DNA of 64,000 nucleotides from the NCBI RefSeq assembly GCF_003947415.1, contig NZ_QHKL01000002.1, positions 558,001 to 622,000 on the forward strand, written 5' to 3'. Origin of the DNA: Amycolatopsis sp. WAC 01376. Its GTDB lineage: Bacteria > Actinomycetota > Actinomycetes > Mycobacteriales > Pseudonocardiaceae. The position numbers were made by a program, and so were the translations under genes. Below, piece by piece: positions 8,210 to 16,209 of this stretch. Within the stretch, counting starts at the first letter, position 1. Every line of letters begins with the position of its first letter. The notes below the pieces were generated by a model. That model was not told the DNA's origin. It was given only the letters and a program-made list of their open reading frames with translations, and searched no databases.

Positions 8210-9745
8210 TCAGGCGGAGTGAGCCTCCCGGCGCAGGAAGGGCGTGAGCAGACCGGGCGCGGCCTGTTCCGCCATCGCCAGCCCGGCCGATTCGCCGACG
8301 TCGGCCACCTGATAGCCGCCGCTGCCCGCCGCGATCGGGGCGGTCACGGTGATCAATCCGGCGCGGCGCTGGAAGAACGAGCGGCTGACGACGATTCCGG
8401 TGAGCCCTTCACGCCGGATCGCCACCGTCGCCCGCGCCAGCGAGCCGGAACGGCTGACCAGATACCGCCCGACGATCGCGTGGCCGAGATTGCGGTAGCG
8501 GTCCCAGCCCACGAGAGCGGCGAGCGGCACCAGGCCGAGCGTGACCTGCCACATCCACGATGGCAGGAAACCGATCCAGGCCAGGCCGAACAGCGCCGCA
8601 GCCAGGATCAGCACGCCACCCACCGCGCGAGTGAGGCGCCTGGTGAGTGCCCGTCGCGGATGCCGGTTCAGCGAAACGGTGGCCGGGTCGAAGTTCTCCC
8701 GCAGCACCTCGGCCGCGACCTCGTGGACCCGGCCGACGGGCGCGGGCGGCAGCAGGAGCCCGCCGCCCTTGTCCCCGCCCTTGCCCTCGCGCAGCCCGCC
8801 CGCGATCGCGGTGAGCCGGGCCCCGCCCGCGATCCGCAGCGGGAGCGGTTCCTTCACCTCGACGCCGCGAAGCCGTTCTTCCTCGATGGACACCGAACGC
8901 GTGGTGATCAGCCCACGCCGGACGTGCAGAGTGCCTTCCGGCTCCCGGGTCAGCTTGAAGTTCCAGAACGAGAGCACGTAGCCGCCGACGGAAAGCAGCG
9001 AGACCACCACGAGCAGGGCCACCGCCGCGACGACCACGATCAGCCACAATGCCGTGTTCGCCAGGTCGTCCATGAGGTCCCGCAGCGGTCCGACGTTCTC
9101 CGGGGCGATGTTCAGCTGGTGCGCGAAATGCCAGACGGCGGCGAACACGGCGCCCACCACGGCGAGCCCGGACAGGGTGAACGGCGCGTACCGCACCCAC
9201 TTCCGGTCGATCTCCGCGACGACCTGCTCCGGCGGCGGCGCTGCCTCGGCTTCCGCGAGGACTTCCTTGCGGTGCAAGAGAACCGTGCGCAGCCGGTGTG
9301 CTTCGGCTTGGCTGACCGCGTCGAGCACCAGCTGGTCGCCGCTCGCACCCGAGCCCGCCGAATGCCGTCCGGTGCCGATGCGCACGGCGCTGAGGGAGAA
9401 CAGGCGGTGCTTCGGTTCCGAGGTGACGTCGACCGTGCGCACCCGGTCCAGCGGGATCGCGCGATGCTTGCGCAGCAACAGGCCCGTGGTCCATTCCACC
9501 TGGCCGTCGGCGATGCGATACCGCGAAGTGAGCACATGCGAGATGCCGACGAGCACGGTCAGCGCGGTGACCCCCAGCCCGAACCACTCCCAGCCGTTGC
9601 CCCGGCCGAGGATCACCGTCCCGATCAGCACCGGCAGCGATTTGACGACGTCGAGCACCGGCCGGATCAGCAGCATCCGGCGATCGAGCCGGCGCCACCG
9701 GCCGACGGCGGCTTCCGCGGCTTCCGGCGGTGCCTCGGTGCTCAT
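8210..9745 (-). CDS. Bacterial PH-domain membrane protein (YdbT-like)
   Basis: A 511-residue integral membrane protein with repeated bacterial pleckstrin-like (bPH2/YdbT) units. Hydrophobic segments lie near residues 25-70, 175-250 and 370-410, and each is followed by a strand-rich soluble part starting with a pattern such as RYRIADGQVEW or KLTREPEGTLHVRRGL. An acidic, Pro-rich N-terminus is cytoplasmic. It is coupled to the upstream 171-residue YdbS-like gene (ATGA). Such pairs are widespread and of unknown molecular function; in Bacillus they have been linked to resistance to some antimicrobials. Confidence 0.82.
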   Translation of the reverse strand: MSTEAPPEAAEAAVGRWRRLDRRMLLIRPVLDVVKSLPVLIGTVILGRGNGWEWFGLGVTALTVLVGISHVLTSRYRIADGQVEWTTGLLLRKHRAIPLDRVRTVDVTSEPKHRLFSLSAVRIGTGRHSAGSGASGDQLVLDAVSQAEAHRLRTVLLHRKEVLAEAEAAPPPEQVVAEIDRKWVRYAPFTLSGLAVVGAVFAAVWHFAHQLNIAPENVGPLRDLMDDLANTALWLIVVVAAVALLVVVSLLSVGGYVLSFWNFKLTREPEGTLHVRRGLITTRSVSIEEERLRGVEVKEPLPLRIAGGARLTAIAGGLREGKGGDKGGGLLLPPAPVGRVHEVAAEVLRENFDPATVSLNRHPRRALTRRLTRAVGGVLILAAALFGLAWIGFLPSWMWQVTLGLVPLAALVGWDRYRNLGHAIVGRYLVSRSGSLARATVAIRREGLTGIVVSRSFFQRRAGLITVTAPIAAGSGGYQVADVGESAGLAMAEQAAPGLLTPFLRREAHSA

Positions 9746-10257
9746 GTCGCGTCACCGGGAGTGGCCTGCGTGGTCTTCGTGAGCTCCGCGGCCAGCGCCA
9801 GCGCTTCGGCGTGGTCGAGACCGGCGATCTTGACCGGGCCCGCGGCCGACGCCGTCGTCACGGTGATCTTCGCCAGCCGGAACAGCTGCTCGACCGGGTC
9901 CCGTTCGATGTCGACGGTCTGGATCCGCGAGATCGGCGCGATCCGCCAGTCCTGTTTGAGCCAGCCCTCCTGGGTGTACACGGCCTCGCCGGTGACCTCC
10001 CAGCGGTGGATCCGGTAGCGCCACTGCGGCATGACCAGCAGATGCAGTGGAGCGAGCACGCACGAGAGCGTCAGCGTCACCGTGAGCCACGTCGGCGCGT
10101 CGTCACTCGTGAGGACGAACACCGTCTGGACGCCGATGAGCACCGCCCAGCCGACCGCCGCCCACACCGTCCAGTAGCCGATGGCGCGACGGCTCACCCG
10201 ATTGGCGGGCGGGCGCAGGCTGAGCGTCTCTTCTGTCACCCCTCCACCCTGCACCAC
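9742..10257 (-). CDS. Bacterial PH-domain protein (YdbS-like)
   Basis: A 171-residue protein with two membrane helices (about 28-75) and one bPH2 domain (about 80-160) that has the family motif ISRIQTVDIERDPVEQLF. It is the first gene of a two-gene operon with the YdbT-like gene. The start is uncertain: GTG 10257 gives the longest form, while GTG 10239 (VTEETLS) sits better spaced from the GGAGG at about 10260. Confidence 0.8.
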   Translation of the reverse strand: MVQGGGVTEETLSLRPPANRVSRRAIGYWTVWAAVGWAVLIGVQTVFVLTSDDAPTWLTVTLTLSCVLAPLHLLVMPQWRYRIHRWEVTGEAVYTQEGWLKQDWRIAPISRIQTVDIERDPVEQLFRLAKITVTTASAAGPVKIAGLDHAEALALAAELTKTTQATPGDAT

Positions 10258-10385
10258 CTCCGTGCGGACCGCCCACGACAGCTGTCACGGACCGATAGGA
10301 TCCAGGCCACCGCCGGCGGAATGGATACCCCCTATCGGGGCGTTCCACCTGGAGACGGTCGTACCCACGAAACCTGGAGGATCTG

Positions 10386-11306
10386 GTGGCGCTGGACCCG
10401 GAAGACCTGTACGAGGTGGACTCGGACGTCCCTGACCTCGGCGGGGCCGTGCTCCTGCACTACTTCGACGGGTTCATGGACGCCGGTTCGGCGGGCAAAC
10501 TCGTCGCCGAGCACCTGCTGAACTCCTTCGAGCACCGCGTGATCGCGCGCTTCGACGTCGACCGCCTCATCGACTACCGCTCGCGCCGCCCCGCGATGAC
10601 CTACTCCATCGACCACTGGGAGGACTACGACGCTCCCGAACTGGTCGTCAACCTGCTGCACGACGCCGACGGCGTGCCGTTCCTGCTGCTCACCGGGCCG
10701 GAACCGGACCACGACTGGGAGCGGTTCTGCGCCGCCGTACGCGGCCTGGTCGAACGCTGGGACGTCCGGCTCACCACCGGTTTCCACGGCATCCCGATGG
10801 GCGCGCCGCACACCCGCCCGCTCGGCGTGACCGCGCACGCGACCAGGAACGAACTGGTCGGCGAACACCGCCCGCTGCCCAACCGGATGCAGGTGCCGGG
10901 CAGCATCGCCGGACTGCTGGAGTTCCGGTTCGGCGAGTGGGGGCACGACGCGTCCGGCTTCGCCGCGCACGTGCCGCACTACCTGGCGGACTCGACGTAC
11001 CCGAGCGCCGCGCTGAACCTGCTCGGCGCCATCGCCTCGGCGACCGGGCTGAACCTGCCGGACGGGGACCTGCGGGAAGCCTCGCACGAGGCGGAGGCCG
11101 AGATCGCCCGCCAGGTCGCCGGCTCGGAGAAGGTCGCCGACGTCGTGCGCGCGCTGGAACAGCAGTACGACACGTTCATGGAGGCGTCCGGCAAGGAGAG
11201 CCTGCTCGCGGAGTCGGTCGAGCACATGCCGACCGCCGAGGAGCTGGGCAGCCAGTTCGAGCGGTTCCTGGCGGAGCAGAACGGCGGGGAGACGCCGGAG
11301 CGCTGA
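10386..11306 (+). CDS. PAC2 family (proteasome assembly chaperone-like) protein
   Basis: A 306-residue cytoplasmic protein of the PAC2 family, common in actinobacteria that have proteasomes. The N-terminal part has VLLHYFDGFMDAG and HRVIARFDVDRLIDYR; the middle has the typical TGFHGIPMGAPHTRP and the DSTYPSAALNLL region. The C-terminal third is helical and acidic. GTG 10386 follows a strong ribosome site (CTGGAGG). It is monocistronic, with a hairpin ten bases after the stop. Its exact role in bacteria is unknown. Confidence 0.85.
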   Translation: MALDPEDLYEVDSDVPDLGGAVLLHYFDGFMDAGSAGKLVAEHLLNSFEHRVIARFDVDRLIDYRSRRPAMTYSIDHWEDYDAPELVVNLLHDADGVPFLLLTGPEPDHDWERFCAAVRGLVERWDVRLTTGFHGIPMGAPHTRPLGVTAHATRNELVGEHRPLPNRMQVPGSIAGLLEFRFGEWGHDASGFAAHVPHYLADSTYPSAALNLLGAIASATGLNLPDGDLREASHEAEAEIARQVAGSEKVADVVRALEQQYDTFMEASGKESLLAESVEHMPTAEELGSQFERFLAEQNGGETPER

Positions 11307-11315
11307 GGTTTTGTA

Positions 11316-11370
11316 GTCCGTGAGGGCCTCCTTCCCTACCCTCAAAGTAGGGAAGGAGGCCCTCACGGAC
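11316..11370. terminator. GTCCGTGAGGGCCTCC-type hairpin
   Basis: Long perfect dyad beginning GTCCGTGAGGGCCTCC and ending in its complement at 11370. The same hairpin occurs with small changes at 27386, 40919 and 41814, so it is an intergenic repeat family that also acts as a terminator for the PAC2 gene. Confidence 0.6.
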
Positions 11371-11939
11371 TCGATAATCGCCACGTTCGCCCCACAGGCA
11401 CCAGCAGTCACAACAGTGGCGCGTGAAGGCCCCCCTTAACTCGGCTCAGCCGAGGAAACTGAGTACGTGAAGGACTCCAGTCAGGCGCTCATGTGAGTCG
11501 ACGCCAGGCTGGGATGTCGTGAAGGGCCCCTTTGAGACGATGAACGTCTCAAGGGGCCCTTCACGACATGAGAGTTCGACGCCGGGCCGTTGGAAGCGCT
11601 GAAGCAGCCGCTGGCGACGGTTGCCGCAGGTCAAGCGCTCGGTTGCCCTGGCCGACGGGAGCCGACATGCCCCTGGCGTCCACTGTGGACACATTTCGAT
11701 GACTGAATGTCCGATTGATGACGAAATGGGCGGTTCTGCCGGGGGGTCGTGAGTGGCAAATGTCGTTCTAACCCTCATTGCCACTCACGACCCCCGCCGC
11801 AGCTGCGCAAAGCACCCAAATCGGGCATTCAGATCCGGGCTGCCGTCCCGTGTGGGCAGTCGCGCCCCGGGTCCGCTGCCGGTGACCGGTCCGGCTACGT
11901 GGCATCGGGTCAGAACCCGAATCGCCACTCACGACGCGG
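11371..11939. repeat. Gene-free region with stacked hairpins
   Basis: About 570 bases with no supportable gene. Dyads: 11516-11567 (GTCGTGAAGGGCCCC arms) and 11745-11792 (GGTCGTGAGTGGCAA arms). A lone half-element near 11910-11938 (ACCCGAATCGCCACTCACGAC) matches one arm of the dyad at 27633. The remainder looks like decayed repeat sequence. Confidence 0.55.
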
Positions 11940-12593
11940 TCAGTAGTCGACGGCGACCATCGCCCGCGAATGCTTCGGCCGTTCGACCTCGTCGACCAGC
12001 GCGACCGCGAGATCCGCGTACGAGAACGGCGCCGCGTCCTCCGCGCGCGGCAGCACCTGGTGGTCCCCGCTGCGGTATTCGCCCGTGCGGTCGGCGTGTT
12101 CGTCGAGCATCACCGGCGGCGGCGCGATGATCACCCAGTCGAGCCCGCCGCCGGACGCACGGAAGACCTCCAGCTCCGCCGTGTGCCCGAGTGAGAACTC
12201 GCGGTGCTCCGGCGGCCAGCCCGGCTGGTCGTGGAACGCGACGTCCGGCGCGATCTCCAGCGCCGATCCGACGCCGACGACGACCAGTCTCGCGACACCG
12301 GCCCGGCCGAGGCCGTCGATCAACGCGTGCGCGGCGGCCGGGTAGTACTCCCGCGACGGGAGGTCCGCGCGGTAGACGGAACTGATCGCGGCGTCGTGCC
12401 CGGCGGCGGCTTTCGCGACGTCGTCCGCGACCGTGACGTCGGCGGCGATCAAGGTGATGTTGTCCCCGGCGAGATCCGCGTGGCGCCGGGGATCGCGGAC
12501 GGCGGCGGTGACCTGGTGCCCGCGGCTCACGGCTTCGGCGACGGCTCGGCGTCCCCCGCGTCCGCCTGCCCCGAAGATGACGATCCTGCTCAT
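11940..12593 (-). CDS. NAD(P)-binding SDR (NmrA/BVR-B-like)
   Basis: A 217-residue atypical SDR with one Rossmann domain. It starts MSRIVIFGAGGRGGRRAV, a GxGGRGG cofactor loop, and has RLVVVGVGSAL near residue 100. It resembles biliverdin-reductase-B/NmrA-like reductases annotated as NAD(P)H-binding proteins. The ATG is preceded by GGGAG at suitable spacing. It is a single gene; the substrate is unknown. Confidence 0.8.
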   Translation of the reverse strand: MSRIVIFGAGGRGGRRAVAEAVSRGHQVTAAVRDPRRHADLAGDNITLIAADVTVADDVAKAAAGHDAAISSVYRADLPSREYYPAAAHALIDGLGRAGVARLVVVGVGSALEIAPDVAFHDQPGWPPEHREFSLGHTAELEVFRASGGGLDWVIIAPPPVMLDEHADRTGEYRSGDHQVLPRAEDAAPFSYADLAVALVDEVERPKHSRAMVAVDY

Positions 12594-12717
12594 CGTGCTC
12601 CCTTTTTCCTTGCCGGTATCCGATCATCGGCGGCGAACGCGATGCTAGGTGCGCACCCCTCGGTTACCGCAACGAAACCGACCCCCGGGTGTTCTGGATC
12701 CGTTCACTCGAACGGTG

Positions 12718-13563
12718 ATGGTGTACCGTCCCGGAATGCGTCACCTGGTACCCCATTCAGCACTGAAGACCTTGGGCCGATCGGCCCGCGGCACGCTCGG
12801 CCGGGGCCTGCACCGGCTCGCCCGGCGATTCCACGATCCGTATACGGAGGAACTGGAACGGGTCGCCGCGGAACTGCGCGCGGAGATCGTCCGGCAAGGG
12901 GATCGCTGTTTCGATCGGGTCGTCGAGTTCGAAATCCGGAGCCGTCGCGACATCATCTACGCCGGCGATCAGGACGCGGCGCGGGACAGCAATCGGTTCG
13001 CTCGCGAGCATCTGACCGCCACCCGGCACTTCGCGCGTCCACAGGAGACTCTCGCGTACGCGCTTTCCCTTGCCCCGTCAGGAGGGATGGCCCTCGAATT
13101 CGGCGTCGCGAGCGGGAACACACTGCGGGTGATCGCCAAGGCACGCGGTGGTGTCGAGACCTACGGGTTCGACTGGTTCCAAGGCCTGCCGGAGAACTGG
13201 CTCAACGGGATGCCCGCCGGCTCGTTCGCCCGCGACGACCTGCCGGACGTCCCCGGCGCCGAACTCGTCGTCGGTCTTTTCGCCGACACGCTTCCCGGCT
13301 TTCTCGAACGGCACGAAGGCGTCGTCGATTTCCTTCATGTGGACGGCGACCTGTACAGCTCGGCGAAAACCGTACTCGATCTGGCTGGCCCGCGCCTGCG
13401 GCCCGGCAGCATCGTGCATTTCGACGAATTCTTCAATTATCCCGGTTGGCAGCGGCACGAGCACAAGGCGTGGCTGGAATACGTCGAGCGCACCGGCACC
13501 CAATTCGAATACGTGGCTTACACGTACGCCGACAACCAGGTCACCGCGCGGATCACCGGCTAA
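12718..13563 (+). CDS. TylF/MycF-like class I SAM methyltransferase
   Basis: About 281 residues. The catalytic domain has EFGVASGNTLRVIA (SAM loop), FDWFQGLPENW, and the diagnostic FLHVDGDLYSSAKTVLDLA followed by HFDEFFNYPGW, as in TylF/MycF sugar O-methyltransferases with their Mg-binding Asp residues. The N-terminal 80 residues are basic and helical. The start is ambiguous among GTG 12715, ATG 12718 and ATG 12736; none has a strong ribosome site. No sugar genes surround it, so the acceptor is unknown. It converges with the YCII gene, the stops overlapping. Confidence 0.78.
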   Translation: MVYRPGMRHLVPHSALKTLGRSARGTLGRGLHRLARRFHDPYTEELERVAAELRAEIVRQGDRCFDRVVEFEIRSRRDIIYAGDQDAARDSNRFAREHLTATRHFARPQETLAYALSLAPSGGMALEFGVASGNTLRVIAKARGGVETYGFDWFQGLPENWLNGMPAGSFARDDLPDVPGAELVVGLFADTLPGFLERHEGVVDFLHVDGDLYSSAKTVLDLAGPRLRPGSIVHFDEFFNYPGWQRHEHKAWLEYVERTGTQFEYVAYTYADNQVTARITG

Positions 13564-13886
13564 AGCAGTTCGCGCACTTCGATCGTCCCGATCGCGGCCC
13601 AGGGGTGGGTTTTCGCCGCCTCGACGGCTTGTTCGCGGCTTTCGCATTCGATGATGTTGATGCCGCCGATCTGTTCCTTCGTCTCGGCGAACGGCCCGTC
13701 GGTGAGCAGTGCCTCGCCGCCGCGGACGCGGACGGTCGTCGCCGACTCGGGCGGCCGCAGGCCCATCCCGTTGAGGCGCAGGCCGCGTCGCGTCATCTCC
13801 TCGCCCCAGGCGCGGCAGGGCTCGGTGATGTCCGTGTCGAGCGCGTCGTCGCCGACGGTCCCGCAGAGCATGAGCAGGTAGCGCAC
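13560..13886 (-). CDS. YCII/DGPF-domain protein
   Basis: A 108-residue single-domain YCII-related protein. It begins VRYLLMLCGT and has the family motif LTDGPFAETKEQIGG (about 60-75). GTG 13886 follows a very good ribosome site (TAGGAGGAAC). These proteins usually sit beside ECF sigma factors; here the neighbour is a MarR regulator 8 bases upstream, so the two are probably co-transcribed. The biochemical role is unknown. Confidence 0.82.
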   Translation of the reverse strand: MRYLLMLCGTVGDDALDTDITEPCRAWGEEMTRRGLRLNGMGLRPPESATTVRVRGGEALLTDGPFAETKEQIGGINIIECESREQAVEAAKTHPWAAIGTIEVRELL

Positions 13887-13894
13887 CGTTCCTC

Positions 13895-14344
13895 CTAGTC
13901 GGTCAGTCCGTCTTCGTAGGCGCGCAGGGTGTCGATGAACATGCGCCGTTCGGCCGGGGTCAGCGGTGCGAGCGCCTTCTGCCAGGCGCGGGCGCCCTGC
14001 GCGAGCCAGCCGTCGATCGCGGGCCGCATCCGTTCGCTGATGGCGACGATCCGCCGACGGCGGTCCGCCTCGTCCTCGCGCCGGTCGAGTACGTCCTTCT
14101 TGGTCAGTTCGCCGACCATCAGGCTCACCGTGGTCGGGGCGACCTCGAGCCGTTCGGCCAGTTCGTTCACCGTCATCGGCCCGTCGAAGAGCAGGTACGA
14201 CAACAGCGACAAGTGACGAGGAGCAAGCGACAGCGACTGGAGTTCTTCGGGGATCTTGAGCCGCTTCGCGCGGCCGACCATGCGTGGCATGAGCAGCAGC
14301 AAGGCCCGTACGGCGTCGTCGGCTTCCATGTCCTCGGTTGACAC
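13895..14344 (-). CDS. MarR family transcriptional regulator
   Basis: A 149-residue MarR-type winged-helix dimer. The DNA-binding part is MTVNELAERLEVAPTTVSLMVGELTKKDVLDRREDEADRR in pieces (about 65-105), flanked by dimerisation helices. GTG 14344 has a strong ribosome site (AGGAGGG); a longer frame to 14392 would run through the operator and is rejected. It diverges from the gene at 14434, with a double dyad between them, so it probably represses both. Confidence 0.85.
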   Translation of the reverse strand: MSTEDMEADDAVRALLLLMPRMVGRAKRLKIPEELQSLSLAPRHLSLLSYLLFDGPMTVNELAERLEVAPTTVSLMVGELTKKDVLDRREDEADRRRRIVAISERMRPAIDGWLAQGARAWQKALAPLTPAERRMFIDTLRAYEDGLTD

Positions 14345-14363
14345 CGGGCACCCTCCTGGATAC

Positions 14364-14394
14364 CTTTGCAAGCAAAGAGGCTTTGCTTGCAAAG
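14364..14394. promoter_or_regulatory. Double-dyad operator between MarR and the divergent gene
   Basis: Two 14-base elements, CTTTGCAAGCAAAG (14364-14377) and CTTTGCTTGCAAAG (14381-14394), separated by AGG. They are exact reverse complements, and each is also CTTTGC-N2-GCAAAG, a palindrome around its own centre. Size and position fit a MarR-dimer operator. Confidence 0.65.
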
Positions 14395-14433
14395 CAAAAT
14401 AGCTTTCTCGATGATGCTACCTGGGGAGTACCG

Positions 14434-15117
14434 TTGCTGATGACCACCGCGGACGCCGGAACCGGCCGTCCTCGCACTGTCGACGTCGACTGCCGCCGCT
14501 CCGGGAGCCGGTACCTGGCGTACGCACCGGACGTCGATTCGCCTTGGTACCAAGACCTCCTTGTCAGTCCACAAGCGACACTAGAGATCGATGGGGTCCC
14601 GCATGCCGCGCGGGCCGTGCCGCTCGAAGGCGAGGAGCGCGGTGTCGCGCTGCATCTGCTGGAAGTCGACGCCGCCCGCGGCCGGGCGATCGCCGATCAG
14701 CTGCTCGTCCATCACGGTGAACTCCGCAAGACGCTGACGGCCGCGCGGGCCGAACTCGACGGCGAGCAGCCCGCGCGGAGGGATCGGCCGGTGCTGCGGC
14801 GGGAACTGCTCGGCCATTGCGTGACGTTCTGCAACGACCTGCGCATGCACCATCTCCGTGAGGACGGCGCGTTCACCGCGATCCAGAAGGCCCATCCCGG
14901 GCTCGCGCCGGCGTTGGACCGGCTGCGCCAGGAGCACGAAACCGTGTCCCGCGCCCTGCGCGACCTCGATGAGTTGCTGCAGGGCAAGAAGGAAATCGAA
15001 AGTGCCGCGCTGCGCGAGGAGTTCGATCGGGTCGCGAATGGGTTGGAGGAGCATTTCGCCTACGAGGAGGCGAATCTGCTACCCGCGCTCCGCGGTGACG
15101 GCACGACGTCGCCGTGA
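14434..15117 (+). CDS. Fusion of F420/FMN split-barrel (nitroreductase-like) and hemerythrin domains
   Basis: About 227 residues. The N-terminal domain (about 1-100) matches deazaflavin-dependent nitroreductase-like proteins: LLMTTADAGTGRPRTV then SPWYQDLLVSPQATLEIDG. The C-terminal domain (about 120-220) is a hemerythrin-type four-helix bundle with His and Glu ligands in LRMHHLREDGAF, HETVSRALRDLDELL and EEHFAYEEANLLPAL. TTG 14434 or ATG 14440 is chosen behind GGGGAG; the longer frame overlaps the MarR start and operator. It is probably a redox or oxygen/NO-related sensor-enzyme under MarR control. Confidence 0.8.
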   Translation: MLMTTADAGTGRPRTVDVDCRRSGSRYLAYAPDVDSPWYQDLLVSPQATLEIDGVPHAARAVPLEGEERGVALHLLEVDAARGRAIADQLLVHHGELRKTLTAARAELDGEQPARRDRPVLRRELLGHCVTFCNDLRMHHLREDGAFTAIQKAHPGLAPALDRLRQEHETVSRALRDLDELLQGKKEIESAALREEFDRVANGLEEHFAYEEANLLPALRGDGTTSP

Positions 15118-15265
15118 CCAGGGAACAAGCGGCGCGGCTACGCCGAGTGGGTGAGACCGTCGGGCCACTCGGCCGGAGACACCGGTAACGAATGCCGGTT
15201 CCTCGGCGACTGATCGTTGTCCGCATCGATCGGCGCGACGCCCCCGACCGGAACAGTGAGAACCC

Positions 15266-16123
15266 ATGAAGCTTCGAAGAGCCTCACTTCTGTCTCTGGT
15301 GGCCACCGTGGCCACGATCATGCTCGTGGCACCCGCTTCCGCGAACGCGGCCCCGCCGACCAGTGCGGTGGAGGTCTCGCCGACCACTGTCCAACGTGGA
15401 CAGACGTTCACCGTCACGCAGACCGTTTACAACGCCGAAGCCACATCGAACATCGAGGGTGGCAAGGCGACGCTCTACGGCAAGGAATCCTCGCTGCCGG
15501 CCATCGTCGACCTGGTGTCCTGTCCCGGCGCGTTCGCCTGCGACATGCTCGGCGGCAGCATTCGCGGCGGGGTCGGCACCGTGACCCCCGGCCAGAGCAA
15601 GACCGTGGTGTTCACCTTCCGGGTCAAGGACGACGCCCCGCTGGGCAGCGTCACCTTGCAGCACCAGTTCGTCGGTGAGAACTACAGTTTCGAGATCCTC
15701 GACGGACCCGTGCTGACCGTCACCGGCACGCCGAGCGCCGCCGATCTCGGTGTCACGCTGACCGCGTCGCCGCGCGGGATCCTGACGTCGTCGATCGAGT
15801 ACACGGTCAAGGTCACGAACGCGGGCCCGGCCGCGGCGTCCGGGATCCGGGTGGTGTCGACCCTCGGCACCGGGCTGCGCTTCACCGGCTCGGCCACCTG
15901 CACGAACCCGGGCGGCGCGAAGACCGTCAACTGCGACTTCTCGTCGCTCGCGTCCGGAGCCGGCGCGACGGCCAAGTTCTCGGTGGCCGCCGGACTGCTG
16001 TCCCTCGGGCAGGTCAAGACGACCGCGAAGATCACGCAGAGCTCCGTCGCCGACCCGAACGCGGCCAACAACGCGTCGACGTCGACCTGCACGGCTGTCA
16101 CCGGGCTCCTGCTGAGCTGCTAG
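15266..16123 (+). CDS. Secreted DUF11-domain protein
   Basis: A 285-residue exported protein. It has a Sec signal peptide (MKLRRASLLSLVATVATIML..., cleavage near ANA-AP at residue 29), then an Ig-like strand-rich region (about 30-155) and a DUF11 domain (about 157-270) with VTNAGPAAASGIRV and a closing DPNAANNAST repeat motif. Paired Cys residues suggest disulphides. No sorting motif or membrane anchor is seen. It is likely an extracellular or wall-associated structural protein. Confidence 0.82.
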   Translation: MKLRRASLLSLVATVATIMLVAPASANAAPPTSAVEVSPTTVQRGQTFTVTQTVYNAEATSNIEGGKATLYGKESSLPAIVDLVSCPGAFACDMLGGSIRGGVGTVTPGQSKTVVFTFRVKDDAPLGSVTLQHQFVGENYSFEILDGPVLTVTGTPSAADLGVTLTASPRGILTSSIEYTVKVTNAGPAAASGIRVVSTLGTGLRFTGSATCTNPGGAKTVNCDFSSLASGAGATAKFSVAAGLLSLGQVKTTAKITQSSVADPNAANNASTSTCTAVTGLLLSC

Positions 16124-16149
16124 GCCTCAGGCGCTGCTTGGCCGATGCG

Positions 16150-16197
16150 CCCAATGCCACATTGGGGACACTGAGCGTCTCCAATGTGGCATTGGGG
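16150..16197. terminator. Convergent hairpin (CCAATGCCACATT type)
   Basis: Dyad with CCCAATGCCACATTGG and its complement around a GACACTGAGCGTC loop region. It lies between the convergent DUF11 and sigma-factor genes and resembles the dyads at 33771 and 55856, which share the GACGC...GCGTC inner part. Confidence 0.6.
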
Positions 16198-16209
16198 GCG
16201 TTGGCCACT

